Positions 9,423-18,682 are shown, counted from the stretch's first letter. The stretch is DNA of 61,193 nt from Orenia metallireducens (GCF_003001995.1 NZ_PVNB01000024.1:1-61193); one strand, 5' to 3'. The notes: generated by a model from the letters alone, not told the origin. Numbers and translations are program-made.

Positions 9423-9446
9423 TAGCTATAAATCTAATTATAGCTA
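9423..9446. promoter_or_regulatory. Inverted repeat upstream of the first binding-protein gene
   Basis: TAGCTATAA and TTATAGCTA, perfect 9-bp arms with a 6-nt centre, lie 36 nt before the ATG. It may be an operator or an mRNA hairpin. Confidence 0.4.
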
Positions 9447-9482
9447 TGAGTAATAAGCCAATGAAAGCTAAGGGGGAAGTAT

Positions 9483-10799
9483 ATGTTTAATAAGAAAGGG
9501 TTAATGCTATTTTTGACTTTAGTATTGGTGTTCTCTTTATCAGTTACTAGTAATGCTTGGTGGATTTTTGGTGGAGATGATAAGAAGATAAAGGATGATA
9601 AGGTTACAATCCGTTTTGCCTGGTGGGGATCTCAAAGTAGGCATGAGAGAACATTAAAGGTTATAGAATTATTTGAAAAGAAATATCCAAATATTAAAGT
9701 TCAGCCAGAGTATACAGGCTGGAGTGGTTATTGGGATAAAATGAATGCCCAAGCTGCTGGAAACAACTTGCCTGATATTATTCAACATGTTCGTAAATAT
9801 ATCAACGGATATGCTGAGGGTGGTCAGTTGCTAGATTTAACTCCCTATATAGAAAATGGTACTTTAAATACTAGCAATATTGATGATGTATATCTTCAAA
9901 TGGGGCAAGTTTATGGTAAACAAATAGGGATGGCTACAGGAGTTAATGCACCAGCAGTTTATTATGATAAAGAATTATTTGATAAAGCAGGAGTAGCTTA
10001 TCCAAGTGGAGATGATACTTGGCAAGATAGAGCAGAGAAGTTTAAGAAAATCCATAATAAATTAGGTATTCTGGGGGCTTCAACTCCATTGGCCCAACAA
10101 GAAGGTATAGGATTTGTAATTTATCTCAGACAGCATGGACTAAACTTTTTCTCTGAAGATGGAGATAGCTTAGGATATGATAATGATCAATTATATGTAG
10201 ATTTTATGCAAATGGATTTAGATCTGATAAAAGCAGGAGCCGTACAAAATGCTTCTCAGAGACAAGAATCTGCACGTGCAATTGAGGAAGATTGGATTAC
10301 TAAACAAAAAACTGCAACTGCAACCTATTGGAGTAACCAACTTGCAGCTTTATCAATGGGGGCTGGTAAGATATTAACCCCTGCCCTATACCCGATAGCT
10401 AAAGGTCAAGTTCAAGAGGGAAGATACTTACAACCAGCGATGTTACTAACAGTAAGCAAGAATACAAAACATCCAAAGGAAGTAATGAAGTTTCTTAACT
10501 TCTGGTTCCATGATATTGAAGCAGGTAAAATATTAGGTACAGATCGAGGAACTCCAACTGAAAGTAAGGTGAAAGCGGCAGTAAAAGCAGAAGCAGATAA
10601 ATATGATCAAGTAGTATTTGACTTTGTTGATGAGGCTGCAGAAAATGCTGGTTCTGTTCTTCCTCCTGAGCCACCTGAGTATCAAGAAGTTATTAAAGCA
10701 TTTCAAGAGGTGTACTGGAAGGTTATTTATAAACAGATCAGTCCTAAAGAAGGATCAAAAGAGTTTAGAAGGAAAGCAAATAATATCTTAGGATATTAG
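9483..10799 (+). CDS. ABC transporter solute-binding protein, family 1, TogB-like (copy 1)
   Basis: 438 aa with signal peptide (residues 1-25, cleavage near SNA|WW) and no lipobox Cys, so it should be a free periplasmic protein, fitting a diderm cell. The mature part opens with ITxRFAWWG-type sequence (TIRFAWWGSQSRHERT) and NIKVQPEYTGWSGYWDK, as in oligogalacturonide-binding TogB proteins. The substrate assignment rests on that resemblance and on the neighbouring pectate lyase. No permease or ATPase genes are nearby. A very similar paralogue starts 290 bp downstream. Confidence 0.85.
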   Translation: MFNKKGLMLFLTLVLVFSLSVTSNAWWIFGGDDKKIKDDKVTIRFAWWGSQSRHERTLKVIELFEKKYPNIKVQPEYTGWSGYWDKMNAQAAGNNLPDIIQHVRKYINGYAEGGQLLDLTPYIENGTLNTSNIDDVYLQMGQVYGKQIGMATGVNAPAVYYDKELFDKAGVAYPSGDDTWQDRAEKFKKIHNKLGILGASTPLAQQEGIGFVIYLRQHGLNFFSEDGDSLGYDNDQLYVDFMQMDLDLIKAGAVQNASQRQESARAIEEDWITKQKTATATYWSNQLAALSMGAGKILTPALYPIAKGQVQEGRYLQPAMLLTVSKNTKHPKEVMKFLNFWFHDIEAGKILGTDRGTPTESKVKAAVKAEADKYDQVVFDFVDEAAENAGSVLPPEPPEYQEVIKAFQEVYWKVIYKQISPKEGSKEFRRKANNILGY

Positions 10800-10800
10800 T

Positions 10801-11050
10801 AAACTTACTATAAATATCAGATCTTAAAGTGGAGCTTAATGGGGATATAGTGACACTTTAGCTACTAGCTACTGGCCTCTCCTATGGGTTTGAAAATCAT
10901 AAACCCTCCGTGATAAATCTGCTATTAGCTAAGAACTTATAAAGCTAGAGGCTAGTAGCCAGTAGCTAGTGGTTATTAAAAAGTGTCGCATTATCTCTTT
11001 ATAATTTCATAATTAAACTTCTTTCTAAAGTTGGATGACTATAATATATG
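10801..11050. repeat. GACACTTT-frame intergenic repeat with a GCTAGTAG-word core
   Basis: The left frame, GATATAGTGACACTTTA, is at 10844-10860 and the right frame, AAAAGTGTCGCATTATCTC, at 10979-10997. The outer right end, TCTAAAGTTGGATGACTATA, lies at 11024-11043 and is the reverse complement of the ends at 37.89 and 54.80 kb. The core has arms made of shuffled words (ctactagctactggcctct against agaggctagtagccagtagctag). The element fills the gap between the two paralogous binding-protein genes. Confidence 0.75.
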
Positions 11051-11089
11051 ATAACAATTAGAAATAAATAAAAATTTAGGAGGGAATAT

Positions 11090-12400
11090 ATGTTTAATAA
11101 AAAATGGTTAATATTAAGTTTTACCTTAGTGTTGGTTTGTTCTTTGTCAGTTACAAGTAGTGCATGGTGGATCTTTGGTGGAGATGATAAGAGTGAAGAT
11201 GATCAAGTTACAATTCGCTTTGCTTGGTGGGGCTCTCAAAGTAGACATGAAAGAACATTAAAGGTTATAGAATTATTTGAAAAAAAGTATCCTAACATTA
11301 AAGTTCAACCAGAGTATACAGGTTGGAGTGGTTATTGGGATAAGATGAATGCTCAAGCAGCAGGAAAGAACTTACCTGATATCATTCAACATGTCCGTAA
11401 ATATATGAGTGGTTATGTTAAAAATGATCAGTTGTTAGATCTAACTCCTTATATAAAGAATGGTACTTTAGATACTGCTAATATTGGTGATGCTTATCTA
11501 GAGATGGGTAAAATTTATGGCAAGCAGATGGGTATGGCTACAGGGGTTAATGCTCCAGCAGGCTATTATGATAAAGAATTATTTGATAAAGCAGGAGTAG
11601 CTTATCCAAGTACAGATGATACTTGGCAAGATAGAGCAGAGATGTTTAAGAAGATTCATGATAAACTAGGTATTTTGGGAGCTTCAACTCCAGCAGCTCA
11701 ACAAGATTGTACAGGTTTTACAGTTTATTTAAGGCAGCATGGAGCAAGCTTCTTTGCTGAAGATGGTAAGAGCTTAGGCTATGATGATGATCAGTTGTTT
11801 GTAGACTTTATGAAGATGGATTTAGACCTGATAAATGCAGGAGCTGTACAGAATGCATCACAAAGACAAGAGACTGCTGGTGCAATTGAAGAGGATTTAG
11901 TAACTAAACAGAAAGCTGCAACTGCAACAAATTACTGGAGTAATCAGCTTGCTGCCATCTCAACAGGGGCTGGCAAAACACTATATCCTTTCTTATATCC
12001 TAGAGCTAAAGATCAAGTTCAAGAAGGTAGATACTTAAACCCAGCTATGTTGCTGACAGTAAGTAAGAATACAGAGTACCCAGAAGAGGTAATGAAATTC
12101 TTGAATTTCTGGTTCCATGATATTGAAGCAGGTAAGATATTAGGAACAGATAGAGGAACTCCAGTTGAAAGCAAGGTAAAAGCAGCAATCAAAGCAGATG
12201 CAAGTGAGTATGACAAGATAGTCTTTGATTTTGTTGATGAAGCTGCAGCTAATGCTGGTTCTGTTCTACCTGCTGAGCCACCTATAGCTCAGGAAGTAAT
12301 TAGAGCCTATGAAGAGGTCTATTGGAAGATTATTTATAAGCAAATTACTCCTGAACAAGGTGCAAAGGAATTTAGAAAGAATGCAAGTGCTATATTTTAA
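11090..12400 (+). CDS. ABC transporter solute-binding protein, family 1, TogB-like (copy 2)
   Basis: 436 aa, closely similar along its whole length to the upstream copy: same signal peptide pattern, same RFAWWGSQSRHERT opening, same C-terminal PEPP / PAEPP region and lysine-rich tail. It differs mainly in loops (for instance AGAIEEDLVTKQKAATATNYW against ARAIEEDWITKQKTATATYW), which suggests tandem duplication with adjusted ligand range. AGGAGGG lies 6 nt before the ATG. It has its own upstream gap with a repeat element, so it may be transcribed separately. Confidence 0.85.
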   Translation: MFNKKWLILSFTLVLVCSLSVTSSAWWIFGGDDKSEDDQVTIRFAWWGSQSRHERTLKVIELFEKKYPNIKVQPEYTGWSGYWDKMNAQAAGKNLPDIIQHVRKYMSGYVKNDQLLDLTPYIKNGTLDTANIGDAYLEMGKIYGKQMGMATGVNAPAGYYDKELFDKAGVAYPSTDDTWQDRAEMFKKIHDKLGILGASTPAAQQDCTGFTVYLRQHGASFFAEDGKSLGYDDDQLFVDFMKMDLDLINAGAVQNASQRQETAGAIEEDLVTKQKAATATNYWSNQLAAISTGAGKTLYPFLYPRAKDQVQEGRYLNPAMLLTVSKNTEYPEEVMKFLNFWFHDIEAGKILGTDRGTPVESKVKAAIKADASEYDKIVFDFVDEAAANAGSVLPAEPPIAQEVIRAYEEVYWKIIYKQITPEQGAKEFRKNASAIF

Positions 12401-12445
12401 GATAAAGCTTTAGAAAGAACTTAGAACTTCTCTTCTATTAATTAC

Positions 12446-12491
12446 TAATCTAATTAGGAAGGGGGAATTATCCTCCTTCCTAATTAGATTA
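12446..12491 (+). terminator. Long perfect hairpin after the second binding-protein gene
   Basis: TAATCTAATTAGGAAGG pairs with CCTTCCTAATTAGATTA (17 bp) around a 12-nt loop. No T-run follows, so it may stabilise the 3' end rather than terminate by itself. Confidence 0.6.
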
Positions 12492-12557
12492 TCAAAAGAT
12501 TTGAGTTAATGATTGACTTTATAACAATATTAATTATTTCAATAGGGAGGTTTATTT

Positions 12558-13745
12558 GTGGATAAACCCTTGGATATTTTATTAGTTGGCATCGGTGGTT
12601 ATGGCAATAAATACGTCAATGCTCTATTAGATAATAAGAAAGAGAGAAATTACAAGATAAGAGGAGTAGTCGATCCTTATCCTCAAGGGTGTCAGAGATT
12701 AGCAGAGTTAGAGAAGAGAGAAATTCAAATTTATTCTACAATGGATCAATTCTATTTAGAAGAAAAGGCTGATCTAGTCTGTATCTCTTCGCCAATTCAG
12801 TATCATCTAAAGCATATAGTAACTGCTTTAGATAATGGTAGTAATGTATTATGTGAAAAGCCATTATCTGCTACTGTTGAGTCAGGAAATCAAATAATTA
12901 ACAAGAAGAATCAAAGTGGAAAATTTGTAGCTATTGGCTATCAGTGGTCCTTTAGTGATGCAATTCAAGAGTTAAAAAGAGATATTATCAAAGGAGTACT
13001 AGGAAGAGCAGTCAGACTAAAGACTATAGTTTTATGGCCACGAAGTATTGATTATTATAATCGTAATAACTGGGCTGGCAAGATAAAGGATAATAAGGGT
13101 AATTGGGTCTTTGATAGTGTAGCCAATAATGCCACAGCTCATTTTCTGCATAATATGTATTATCTTTTAGGAAGCCAAATAAACCAGAGTGCTACTCTTA
13201 AATCTATTCAAGCAGAGACCTATAAGGTTAATGATATCGAAACCTTCGATACAGTAGCTTTAAGGACGATGGTCAATGATGGTACAGAGGTATTATTCTA
13301 TGCTACCCATGCTGTCAAAGAAAGGGTCAATCCCCGTTTTGTCTTTGAATTTGAACAAGGGGTTGTAACTTATGATGGGAGTGAAGAGGGGGCAGAGATT
13401 ATAGCAGAATTTGAAGATGGTAGTATGAAAAATTATGGTGATCCCTTTAAAGATGATACTAAGAAGATCTGGTTGGCAATTGATGCTGTAGAGAATAAAG
13501 AATCTATCTATTGTGGTCCAGAAGCTACTTTAGCTCAGGTACAAGCAATTAAAGGAATTCACCAGTCTGTGGGAGAGGCTACTAGATTTGCAGAAAAGCT
13601 AATTAGAAGTGCTTATAATAATAATGAAGAGATTAGATATGTTGAAGGTTTAGATGGAGTTTTAGAAGATTGTTATGATAAATATTTATTACCAACAGAA
13701 TTAGGTATAAGTTGGGCTAAGTCTGGTAAGTTAGTGAAATTATAA
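12558..13745 (+). CDS. Gfo/Idh/MocA-family NAD(P)-dependent oxidoreductase
   Basis: 395 aa, GTG start with AGGGAGG about 7 nt upstream. The N-terminal Rossmann fold shows GIGGYGNKY (residues about 7-15) and the family hallmark CEKPLS (about 98-103), followed by an alpha/beta substrate domain. Enzymes of this family oxidise or reduce sugars, uronates or inositols. In this cluster a galacturonate- or rhamnose-derived substrate is plausible, but nothing in the sequence fixes it. It lies 87 nt upstream of a large flavoprotein gene with which it probably forms an operon. Confidence 0.8.
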   Translation: MDKPLDILLVGIGGYGNKYVNALLDNKKERNYKIRGVVDPYPQGCQRLAELEKREIQIYSTMDQFYLEEKADLVCISSPIQYHLKHIVTALDNGSNVLCEKPLSATVESGNQIINKKNQSGKFVAIGYQWSFSDAIQELKRDIIKGVLGRAVRLKTIVLWPRSIDYYNRNNWAGKIKDNKGNWVFDSVANNATAHFLHNMYYLLGSQINQSATLKSIQAETYKVNDIETFDTVALRTMVNDGTEVLFYATHAVKERVNPRFVFEFEQGVVTYDGSEEGAEIIAEFEDGSMKNYGDPFKDDTKKIWLAIDAVENKESIYCGPEATLAQVQAIKGIHQSVGEATRFAEKLIRSAYNNNEEIRYVEGLDGVLEDCYDKYLLPTELGISWAKSGKLVKL

Positions 13746-13832
13746 AAGACAAATATTCTGCAACAAACTTAAAAATAGTTGCTTAATTATAAATTAAAAG
13801 GTGATATTAGAGTTAAATAAGGAGGCTATAAG

Positions 13833-15827
13833 ATGAAAAAGACAGAGATAGAATTTAATAATATAAGAATAGATATATATTCCTTAAATACAATAGTGGT
13901 CGGTTCAGGAGCAGCGGGATTTAATGCTGCCGATCGCCTTTATAACTTTGGACAGCAAGATATTGCTATTGTAACAGAAGGGATTAATATGGGGACTTCT
14001 AGAAACACTGGTTCTGATAAGCAGACTTATTATAAGTTGACCTTAGCAGGTGGAGAGCCTGATTCAGTCTTAGAGATGGCTAAGACCCTATATGATGGTG
14101 GAAGCATGGATGGGGATATTGCTTTAGTAGAAGCAGCCTTATCTGCCCAATCTTTTTATCATTTAGTAGATATAGGTGTTCCCTTTCCCCATAATTCTTT
14201 TGGGGAGTATGTAGGCTATAAGACAGATCATGATCCTCGCCAAAGAGCAACCTCAGCTGGTCCGTTAACCTCTAAATTTATGACTGAGAAGCTGCAAAAA
14301 CAGGTAGAGCAGAAGGGTATCGAAATCTTTGCTGGTTATCAGGTCATTGGAATCTTAACTGATCAAAATGAGGAGAAGGCTATTGGATTATTGGCTTTGA
14401 ATTTAAATCATTTAGAGGATATAAATAAGAGATATGCTCTATTTAACTGTACCAATATCATTTATGCTACTGGAGGTCCAGCAGGGATGTATGCTACTTC
14501 TGTTTATCCAGGTAGCCAGACAGGGGCATCAGGACTAGCTTTTGAAGCAGGGGTAATGGGTAAGAATCTGACAGAATCCCAATATGGAATTGCTTCGATT
14601 AAATTTAGATGGAATCTATCGGGAACCTATCAGCAGGTACTACCTAGATATATCTCTACAGATCAAGAGGGCAATGATGAGCAAGAGTTTTTAGAAGAGT
14701 ACTTTGAAGATCCAGGTACCATGCTTGATGCAGTCTTTTTAAAAGGATATCAATGGCCCTTTGATCCCAAAAAAGTAAATAATTTTGGTTCTTCTCTAAT
14801 CGATATTCTCGTTTATAATGAAACAGTGATTAAGGGGCGGAGAGTTTGGCTTGATTTTACCACTAATCCAAGTTGGGCTAGTAATGAAGAAGGTCAACTG
14901 GATTTCTCTTTGGTAAATGAAGAGACCTATCAATATTTAGAGAGCTCAAATGCCATTTTTGGAACTCCAATTGATCGGTTAGCCCAGATGAATCAGCCAG
15001 CAATAGATTTATATCTTGATAATGGAATTGATATCAACAAAGAATATCTAGAGATTGCTGTCTGTGCCCAACATAATAATGGTGGACTTGAAGGAAATCA
15101 CTGGTGGGAGAGTAACTTGCATAATTTCTTTCCAGTAGGAGAAGTCAATGGAAGCCATGGTGTCTATCGACCAGGTGGAAGTGCTTTGAATTCAGGTCAG
15201 GTAGGTAGTACTAGAGCAGCACAGTATATTGCAGCAGTTTATCAACAAGAGCCTTTAAAGATAGCTGATTTTATTCAAAGATCTACAGAACAGGTTGAAG
15301 ACAAGATAGATTTAGGAGAAAGCTTTGCCCAAAGTATTGAGAATGATAGTACAGTCTTAGATATTCGAGCAGAGATTGGGGAGAGAATGAGTAAAAATGG
15401 TGCCCATATTCGCTCTTTAGATTCTGCTAAACAAGCAGCCACAGCAGCTAAGGAGGATTTAACCTCGTTAGCCACTAGAACAAAGTTATCTTCGATTAAG
15501 GAATTACCTTTAGCTTTCCATAACTATGATATGCTAATTACTCAATATGTCTACCTCTCTGCAATCCAAAATTATATTGAAGAGGGTGGAAAGAGTAGAG
15601 GATCTTATCTAGTCTATGACCAAGCAGGCTTATTACCTATAGATAATTTTGTAGAAGAGTTCAGATTTAGCTTAGATAAGGAGAACTTTGCTGATAAGAT
15701 ACAGAGAGTAATCTATCAAGATGGTCAATGTAGCTTTAAGTGGGATCAGGTTAAAGAGATTCCAAATGATGATAATTGGTTTGAAAATGTTTGGAATAAG
15801 TATATGAAAGGTGAGATTATCAAATAA
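13833..15827 (+). CDS. FAD-dependent oxidoreductase of the succinate dehydrogenase / fumarate reductase flavoprotein type
   Basis: 664 aa, ATG with AAGGAGG upstream. A dinucleotide-binding motif, VVGSGAAGFNAA, lies at about residues 22-33, and a second FAD-binding block, FFPVGEVNGSHGVYRPGGSA, at about 432-451. The fold matches fumarate reductase / L-aspartate oxidase flavoproteins, but no iron-sulfur or membrane subunit is next to it and it has no signal peptide. It lies between a sugar oxidoreductase and a small permease in a pectin locus, so a sugar-acid oxidation or reduction is my guess. The exact reaction is unknown. Confidence 0.75.
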   Translation: MKKTEIEFNNIRIDIYSLNTIVVGSGAAGFNAADRLYNFGQQDIAIVTEGINMGTSRNTGSDKQTYYKLTLAGGEPDSVLEMAKTLYDGGSMDGDIALVEAALSAQSFYHLVDIGVPFPHNSFGEYVGYKTDHDPRQRATSAGPLTSKFMTEKLQKQVEQKGIEIFAGYQVIGILTDQNEEKAIGLLALNLNHLEDINKRYALFNCTNIIYATGGPAGMYATSVYPGSQTGASGLAFEAGVMGKNLTESQYGIASIKFRWNLSGTYQQVLPRYISTDQEGNDEQEFLEEYFEDPGTMLDAVFLKGYQWPFDPKKVNNFGSSLIDILVYNETVIKGRRVWLDFTTNPSWASNEEGQLDFSLVNEETYQYLESSNAIFGTPIDRLAQMNQPAIDLYLDNGIDINKEYLEIAVCAQHNNGGLEGNHWWESNLHNFFPVGEVNGSHGVYRPGGSALNSGQVGSTRAAQYIAAVYQQEPLKIADFIQRSTEQVEDKIDLGESFAQSIENDSTVLDIRAEIGERMSKNGAHIRSLDSAKQAATAAKEDLTSLATRTKLSSIKELPLAFHNYDMLITQYVYLSAIQNYIEEGGKSRGSYLVYDQAGLLPIDNFVEEFRFSLDKENFADKIQRVIYQDGQCSFKWDQVKEIPNDDNWFENVWNKYMKGEIIK

Positions 15828-15880
15828 ATTTCATTAGATTGATAGCAAAGAAAGATAATTTTTGATCAAGGAGGGATGTT

Positions 15881-16324
15881 ATGGAGACAGCTTTTATGTT
15901 CTTAGCTTTTTTAGGCGGAGTAGCTATAGCTTTTCAAATAGGAATCAATTCTCAATTAAAATCTTGGCTAAATCATCCACTACAAGCCTCTTTGATTTCC
16001 TTTACTGTTGGAGCTATTTCCTTATTCTTTTATAATATAGTTTTAAGATTGAAATGGCCTGAAATATCACAGTTAGCTAAAGCTCCTTGGTGGGTATGGA
16101 TAGGAGGAGTCTTGGGTTCTTTTTATGTATTTACCACAGTATACTTATCTTCCAAATTAGAAGCTACTCTCTTACTAGGGTTGATAATCTTTGGGCAGAT
16201 GCTTGTCGCTTTAATTTTAGACCATTATGGTCTATTTGGATTTACTCAGGATAGGATTAATTTCTTGAAGGTATTAGGGGTAATATTTATGGTCTTAGGA
16301 TTGGTGTTATTGAAGAAAAATTAA
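15881..16324 (+). CDS. Small DMT-family permease, YdcZ/DUF606 type
   Basis: 147 aa with four to five hydrophobic helices and the pattern ALLGGVAIAFQIGINSQL-like at the N-terminus, as in YdcZ / DUF606 proteins. These are half-size relatives of EamA transporters and act as dimers. GGAGGG lies just before the ATG. It follows the flavoprotein by 53 nt and precedes the acetylesterase by 20 nt, so all three are probably one transcript. Its cargo is unknown. Confidence 0.75.
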   Translation: METAFMFLAFLGGVAIAFQIGINSQLKSWLNHPLQASLISFTVGAISLFFYNIVLRLKWPEISQLAKAPWWVWIGGVLGSFYVFTTVYLSSKLEATLLLGLIIFGQMLVALILDHYGLFGFTQDRINFLKVLGVIFMVLGLVLLKKN

Positions 16325-16344
16325 TTAAATAGGGGGATATAATT

Positions 16345-17271
16345 ATGCTTAAGAATTTAGTTGATCAAAAAACACTGGGGTTTACGATTGTATTAATTTG
16401 TTTATTTACAGCACTATTTAATGTAGGCTACTCTAAAATAGCAAATGCATTTAGCCATGGTCCATTAAAAGAAGATAAAAAGGAGACAGTTGAACAACAA
16501 GATTATTGGGATGAAGGTAAGCAGCTGTGGAATGTAGAAGCATTTAAAAATGATGATGATAAAAGCAAAGCATCTCAAGGATTAGAGAAGGCTACAATCT
16601 TTGTTGCAGGTGATTCAACTGCAAGTATTTATGAAGCAGAGAAATATCCTAGAACAGGGTGGGCACAAGTATTCGAAGATTTCTTTTATGATAATATTAA
16701 GGTAGATGATATGGCGGTTTCAGGCAGAAGCTCAAGAAGCTTTGTTGATGAAGGATATTTTGATAAGATGGCTCAAAAGATTAAAAAAGGTGATTATTTA
16801 TTTATACAGTTTGGACATAATGATCAGAAAAATGATGAGAGATACACAGACCCTTTTACAACATATAGAGGATATTTAACAAAATATATAGATCTTGCAA
16901 GAAGTAAAGGAGCAACACCTGTACTTCTAACTTCAATTCAGCGTTTAGGTTATAGTACTTCAGGAAAAATAGTTGATACTCATGGGGATTATCTTGTAGC
17001 AGTAAGAATGCTTGGCAAGAAGTTGAATGTCCCTGTATTAGATATGGCTAAAAGGACAGAAGAACTTTATAATAAATTAGGCTTTGAAAAAGCAAAAAGG
17101 TTATACATGATTTTAGAGCCAGGAGAATATAAAAATTATCCAAATGGTCGCGATGACACAACTCATTTAACAGAGCAAGGAGCATATACAGTAAGTTATC
17201 TTGTAACAGAAGCGATAAGAGAGACTGACTTATCTTTATTAAAGAATTCATTAAAGGATATAAAAAAATAA
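16345..17271 (+). CDS. Rhamnogalacturonan acetylesterase-like SGNH hydrolase (CE12)
   Basis: 308 aa. It has an N-terminal hydrophobic segment (about 12-30, signal peptide or anchor), then SGNH blocks: GDST (Ser nucleophile, about residue 91), GRSSRSF, GHND (about 159-162) and DTTHLTEQG near the C-terminus with the catalytic Asp and His. This order is that of CE12 rhamnogalacturonan acetylesterases such as YesT/RhgT. It should remove acetyl groups from pectin outside the cytoplasm and so help the neighbouring lyase. The Lys-rich tail is unremarkable. Confidence 0.85.
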   Translation: MLKNLVDQKTLGFTIVLICLFTALFNVGYSKIANAFSHGPLKEDKKETVEQQDYWDEGKQLWNVEAFKNDDDKSKASQGLEKATIFVAGDSTASIYEAEKYPRTGWAQVFEDFFYDNIKVDDMAVSGRSSRSFVDEGYFDKMAQKIKKGDYLFIQFGHNDQKNDERYTDPFTTYRGYLTKYIDLARSKGATPVLLTSIQRLGYSTSGKIVDTHGDYLVAVRMLGKKLNVPVLDMAKRTEELYNKLGFEKAKRLYMILEPGEYKNYPNGRDDTTHLTEQGAYTVSYLVTEAIRETDLSLLKNSLKDIKK

Positions 17272-17280
17272 AAATACTCC

Positions 17281-17552
17281 TTGTGCCAGTAGAGAACTTG
17301 ATATAATAGATATTAAGGCAGTAACGGGTGATGAGTAGATAAGAAAAAATTTATTGAGAATTTTTATCTATGATTCTTTAAAAAGATAAAGACTCTTTGT
17401 GGGAGCTAAATTTCAATTGTCCTATCACAAAGGGTTAAAGAACCCGAAGAACAAATGACGATAAGGGATTTTTACTCGTTACCTGTTACTCATCACTAAA
17501 TTATCACAATGTATACATTAACTACTATTACCTATATTGAAATAAAATTAGA
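17281..17552. repeat. Divergent intergenic repeat with GTAACG-word arms
   Basis: This fills the gap of more than 300 nt between the acetylesterase and the permease. Arms cagtaacgggtgatgagta (17319-17337) and ttactcgttacctgttactcatcac (about 17471-17495) are roughly complementary. The right flank (about 17500-17550, attatcacaatgtatacattaa...) matches the right flank of the copy at 53.10-53.15 kb. The interior holds a separate hairpin, CTTTGTG/CACAAAG (17395-17431). Confidence 0.55.
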
Positions 17553-17605
17553 ACAACAGGTAAAAAATAGATAAATGAACTTTATATAAGGAGTGTAAGA
17601 TAAAC

Positions 17606-18538
17606 GTGAGTATCTTTTTATTTATATTATTAAATAATATAGCACCAATCTTTTTAATTATCTATCTAGGGTACATCCTTTCTAAGAAATTTAATTTAGA
17701 TATTGCTTCATTAAGTAAGCTTAATTTTTATATTTTTGTACCTGCTTTAAGTTTAGTTAAAATTTATCAGACTGATATAGATACTAATCTATTAAAGGTC
17801 TTATTATATGCAGTGGTTTTCTTAGGAGTATTGATGACTGTGGCTACTATAATTGCTAGGTTTAGAGGCTATTCTACTTCAATGAGAAATGCCTTTAAGA
17901 ATTCGATTATGTTTTATAATTCAGGTAACTTTGCCTTACCTTTAGTCACCCTTGTCTTTGCAGATACCCAGTATGCTGCTTATGCAGTCTCAATTCAAAT
18001 AATGGTTCTGTTAGTTCAAACTTTAACTACTAATACATTAGGGTTTTATAATGCAGGTCGTGGGCAGATGCATTATAAAGAGACTATTAAGAAGGTCTTT
18101 AGAATGCCACCAGCTTATGCAGTTATGTTAGGGATAATGTTAAAATGGATTCCCTATGATTTTACCCAAAGTTTCTTATGGCCAGCTATTAATTATATGA
18201 AGAATGGACTCGTCCCTGTGGCTTTACTGACCTTAGGAGTACAATTATCTTTGACAAAATTTAATTTTAGAAATATAGAGGTTTACTTGACAAGCTTAGT
18301 AAGATTGATTGGTGGTCCAGTTTTGGCTTATCTATTGATCTTATTTTTAAGAATTGATGGTGTTATGGCTCAGGTATTACTGATCTCTTCGTCAGTACCT
18401 TCAGCTGTTAATACAGCATTAATTGCAGTAGAATTTGATAATGAACCTGATTTTGCTTCACAGGTGGTACTGACCACGACAGTATTGAGTTTATTTACCT
18501 TAACAGGAGTAATATTTATCTCTAAATATATCTTTTAA
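17606..18538 (+). CDS. AEC-family (auxin efflux carrier-like) permease
   Basis: 310 aa, GTG start with AAGGAGTG about 9 nt upstream. It has about ten hydrophobic helices in two five-helix halves, and polar breaks such as YNSGNFALPL (about 110-119) and SSSVPSAVNTALIA (about 262-275) typical of AEC proteins. Bacterial members move dicarboxylates and similar organic acids. Here it may import or export sugar acids or fermentation products (inference from place only). Confidence 0.8.
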   Translation: MSIFLFILLNNIAPIFLIIYLGYILSKKFNLDIASLSKLNFYIFVPALSLVKIYQTDIDTNLLKVLLYAVVFLGVLMTVATIIARFRGYSTSMRNAFKNSIMFYNSGNFALPLVTLVFADTQYAAYAVSIQIMVLLVQTLTTNTLGFYNAGRGQMHYKETIKKVFRMPPAYAVMLGIMLKWIPYDFTQSFLWPAINYMKNGLVPVALLTLGVQLSLTKFNFRNIEVYLTSLVRLIGGPVLAYLLILFLRIDGVMAQVLLISSSVPSAVNTALIAVEFDNEPDFASQVVLTTTVLSLFTLTGVIFISKYIF

Positions 18539-18540
18539 AG

Positions 18541-18658
18541 TATGAGTTGTGTTTTACTTTAGCAATTGAGAATGGAAAATGGAGAATTGAGAGGCAAGTT
18601 CTTAAACTTTTAATTCTCCATTTTAAGAAAGAGTCGTAATAATCCATAAATAATATAT
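18541..18658. repeat. Intergenic repeat with GAATGGAGAATT-word hairpin
   Basis: AAAATGGAGAATT (18576-18588) pairs perfectly with AATTCTCCATTTT (18612-18624). The right flank AAGAGTCGTAATAATCCATA resembles the AAAGTGTCGCAATATCTCTATA end of the dispersed repeat family, placing it in that group with a different core. It lies between the AEC permease and rex. Confidence 0.55.
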
Positions 18659-18682
18659 AAAAGGTTGGTAGGGAGGTTAGAT

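Noticed and set aside
17281-17552. CRISPR-like array from repeated GTAACGAGTGATGAG words
   Set aside because: The words are irregular, lack unique spacers and form inverted rather than direct repeats; no cas genes are present.
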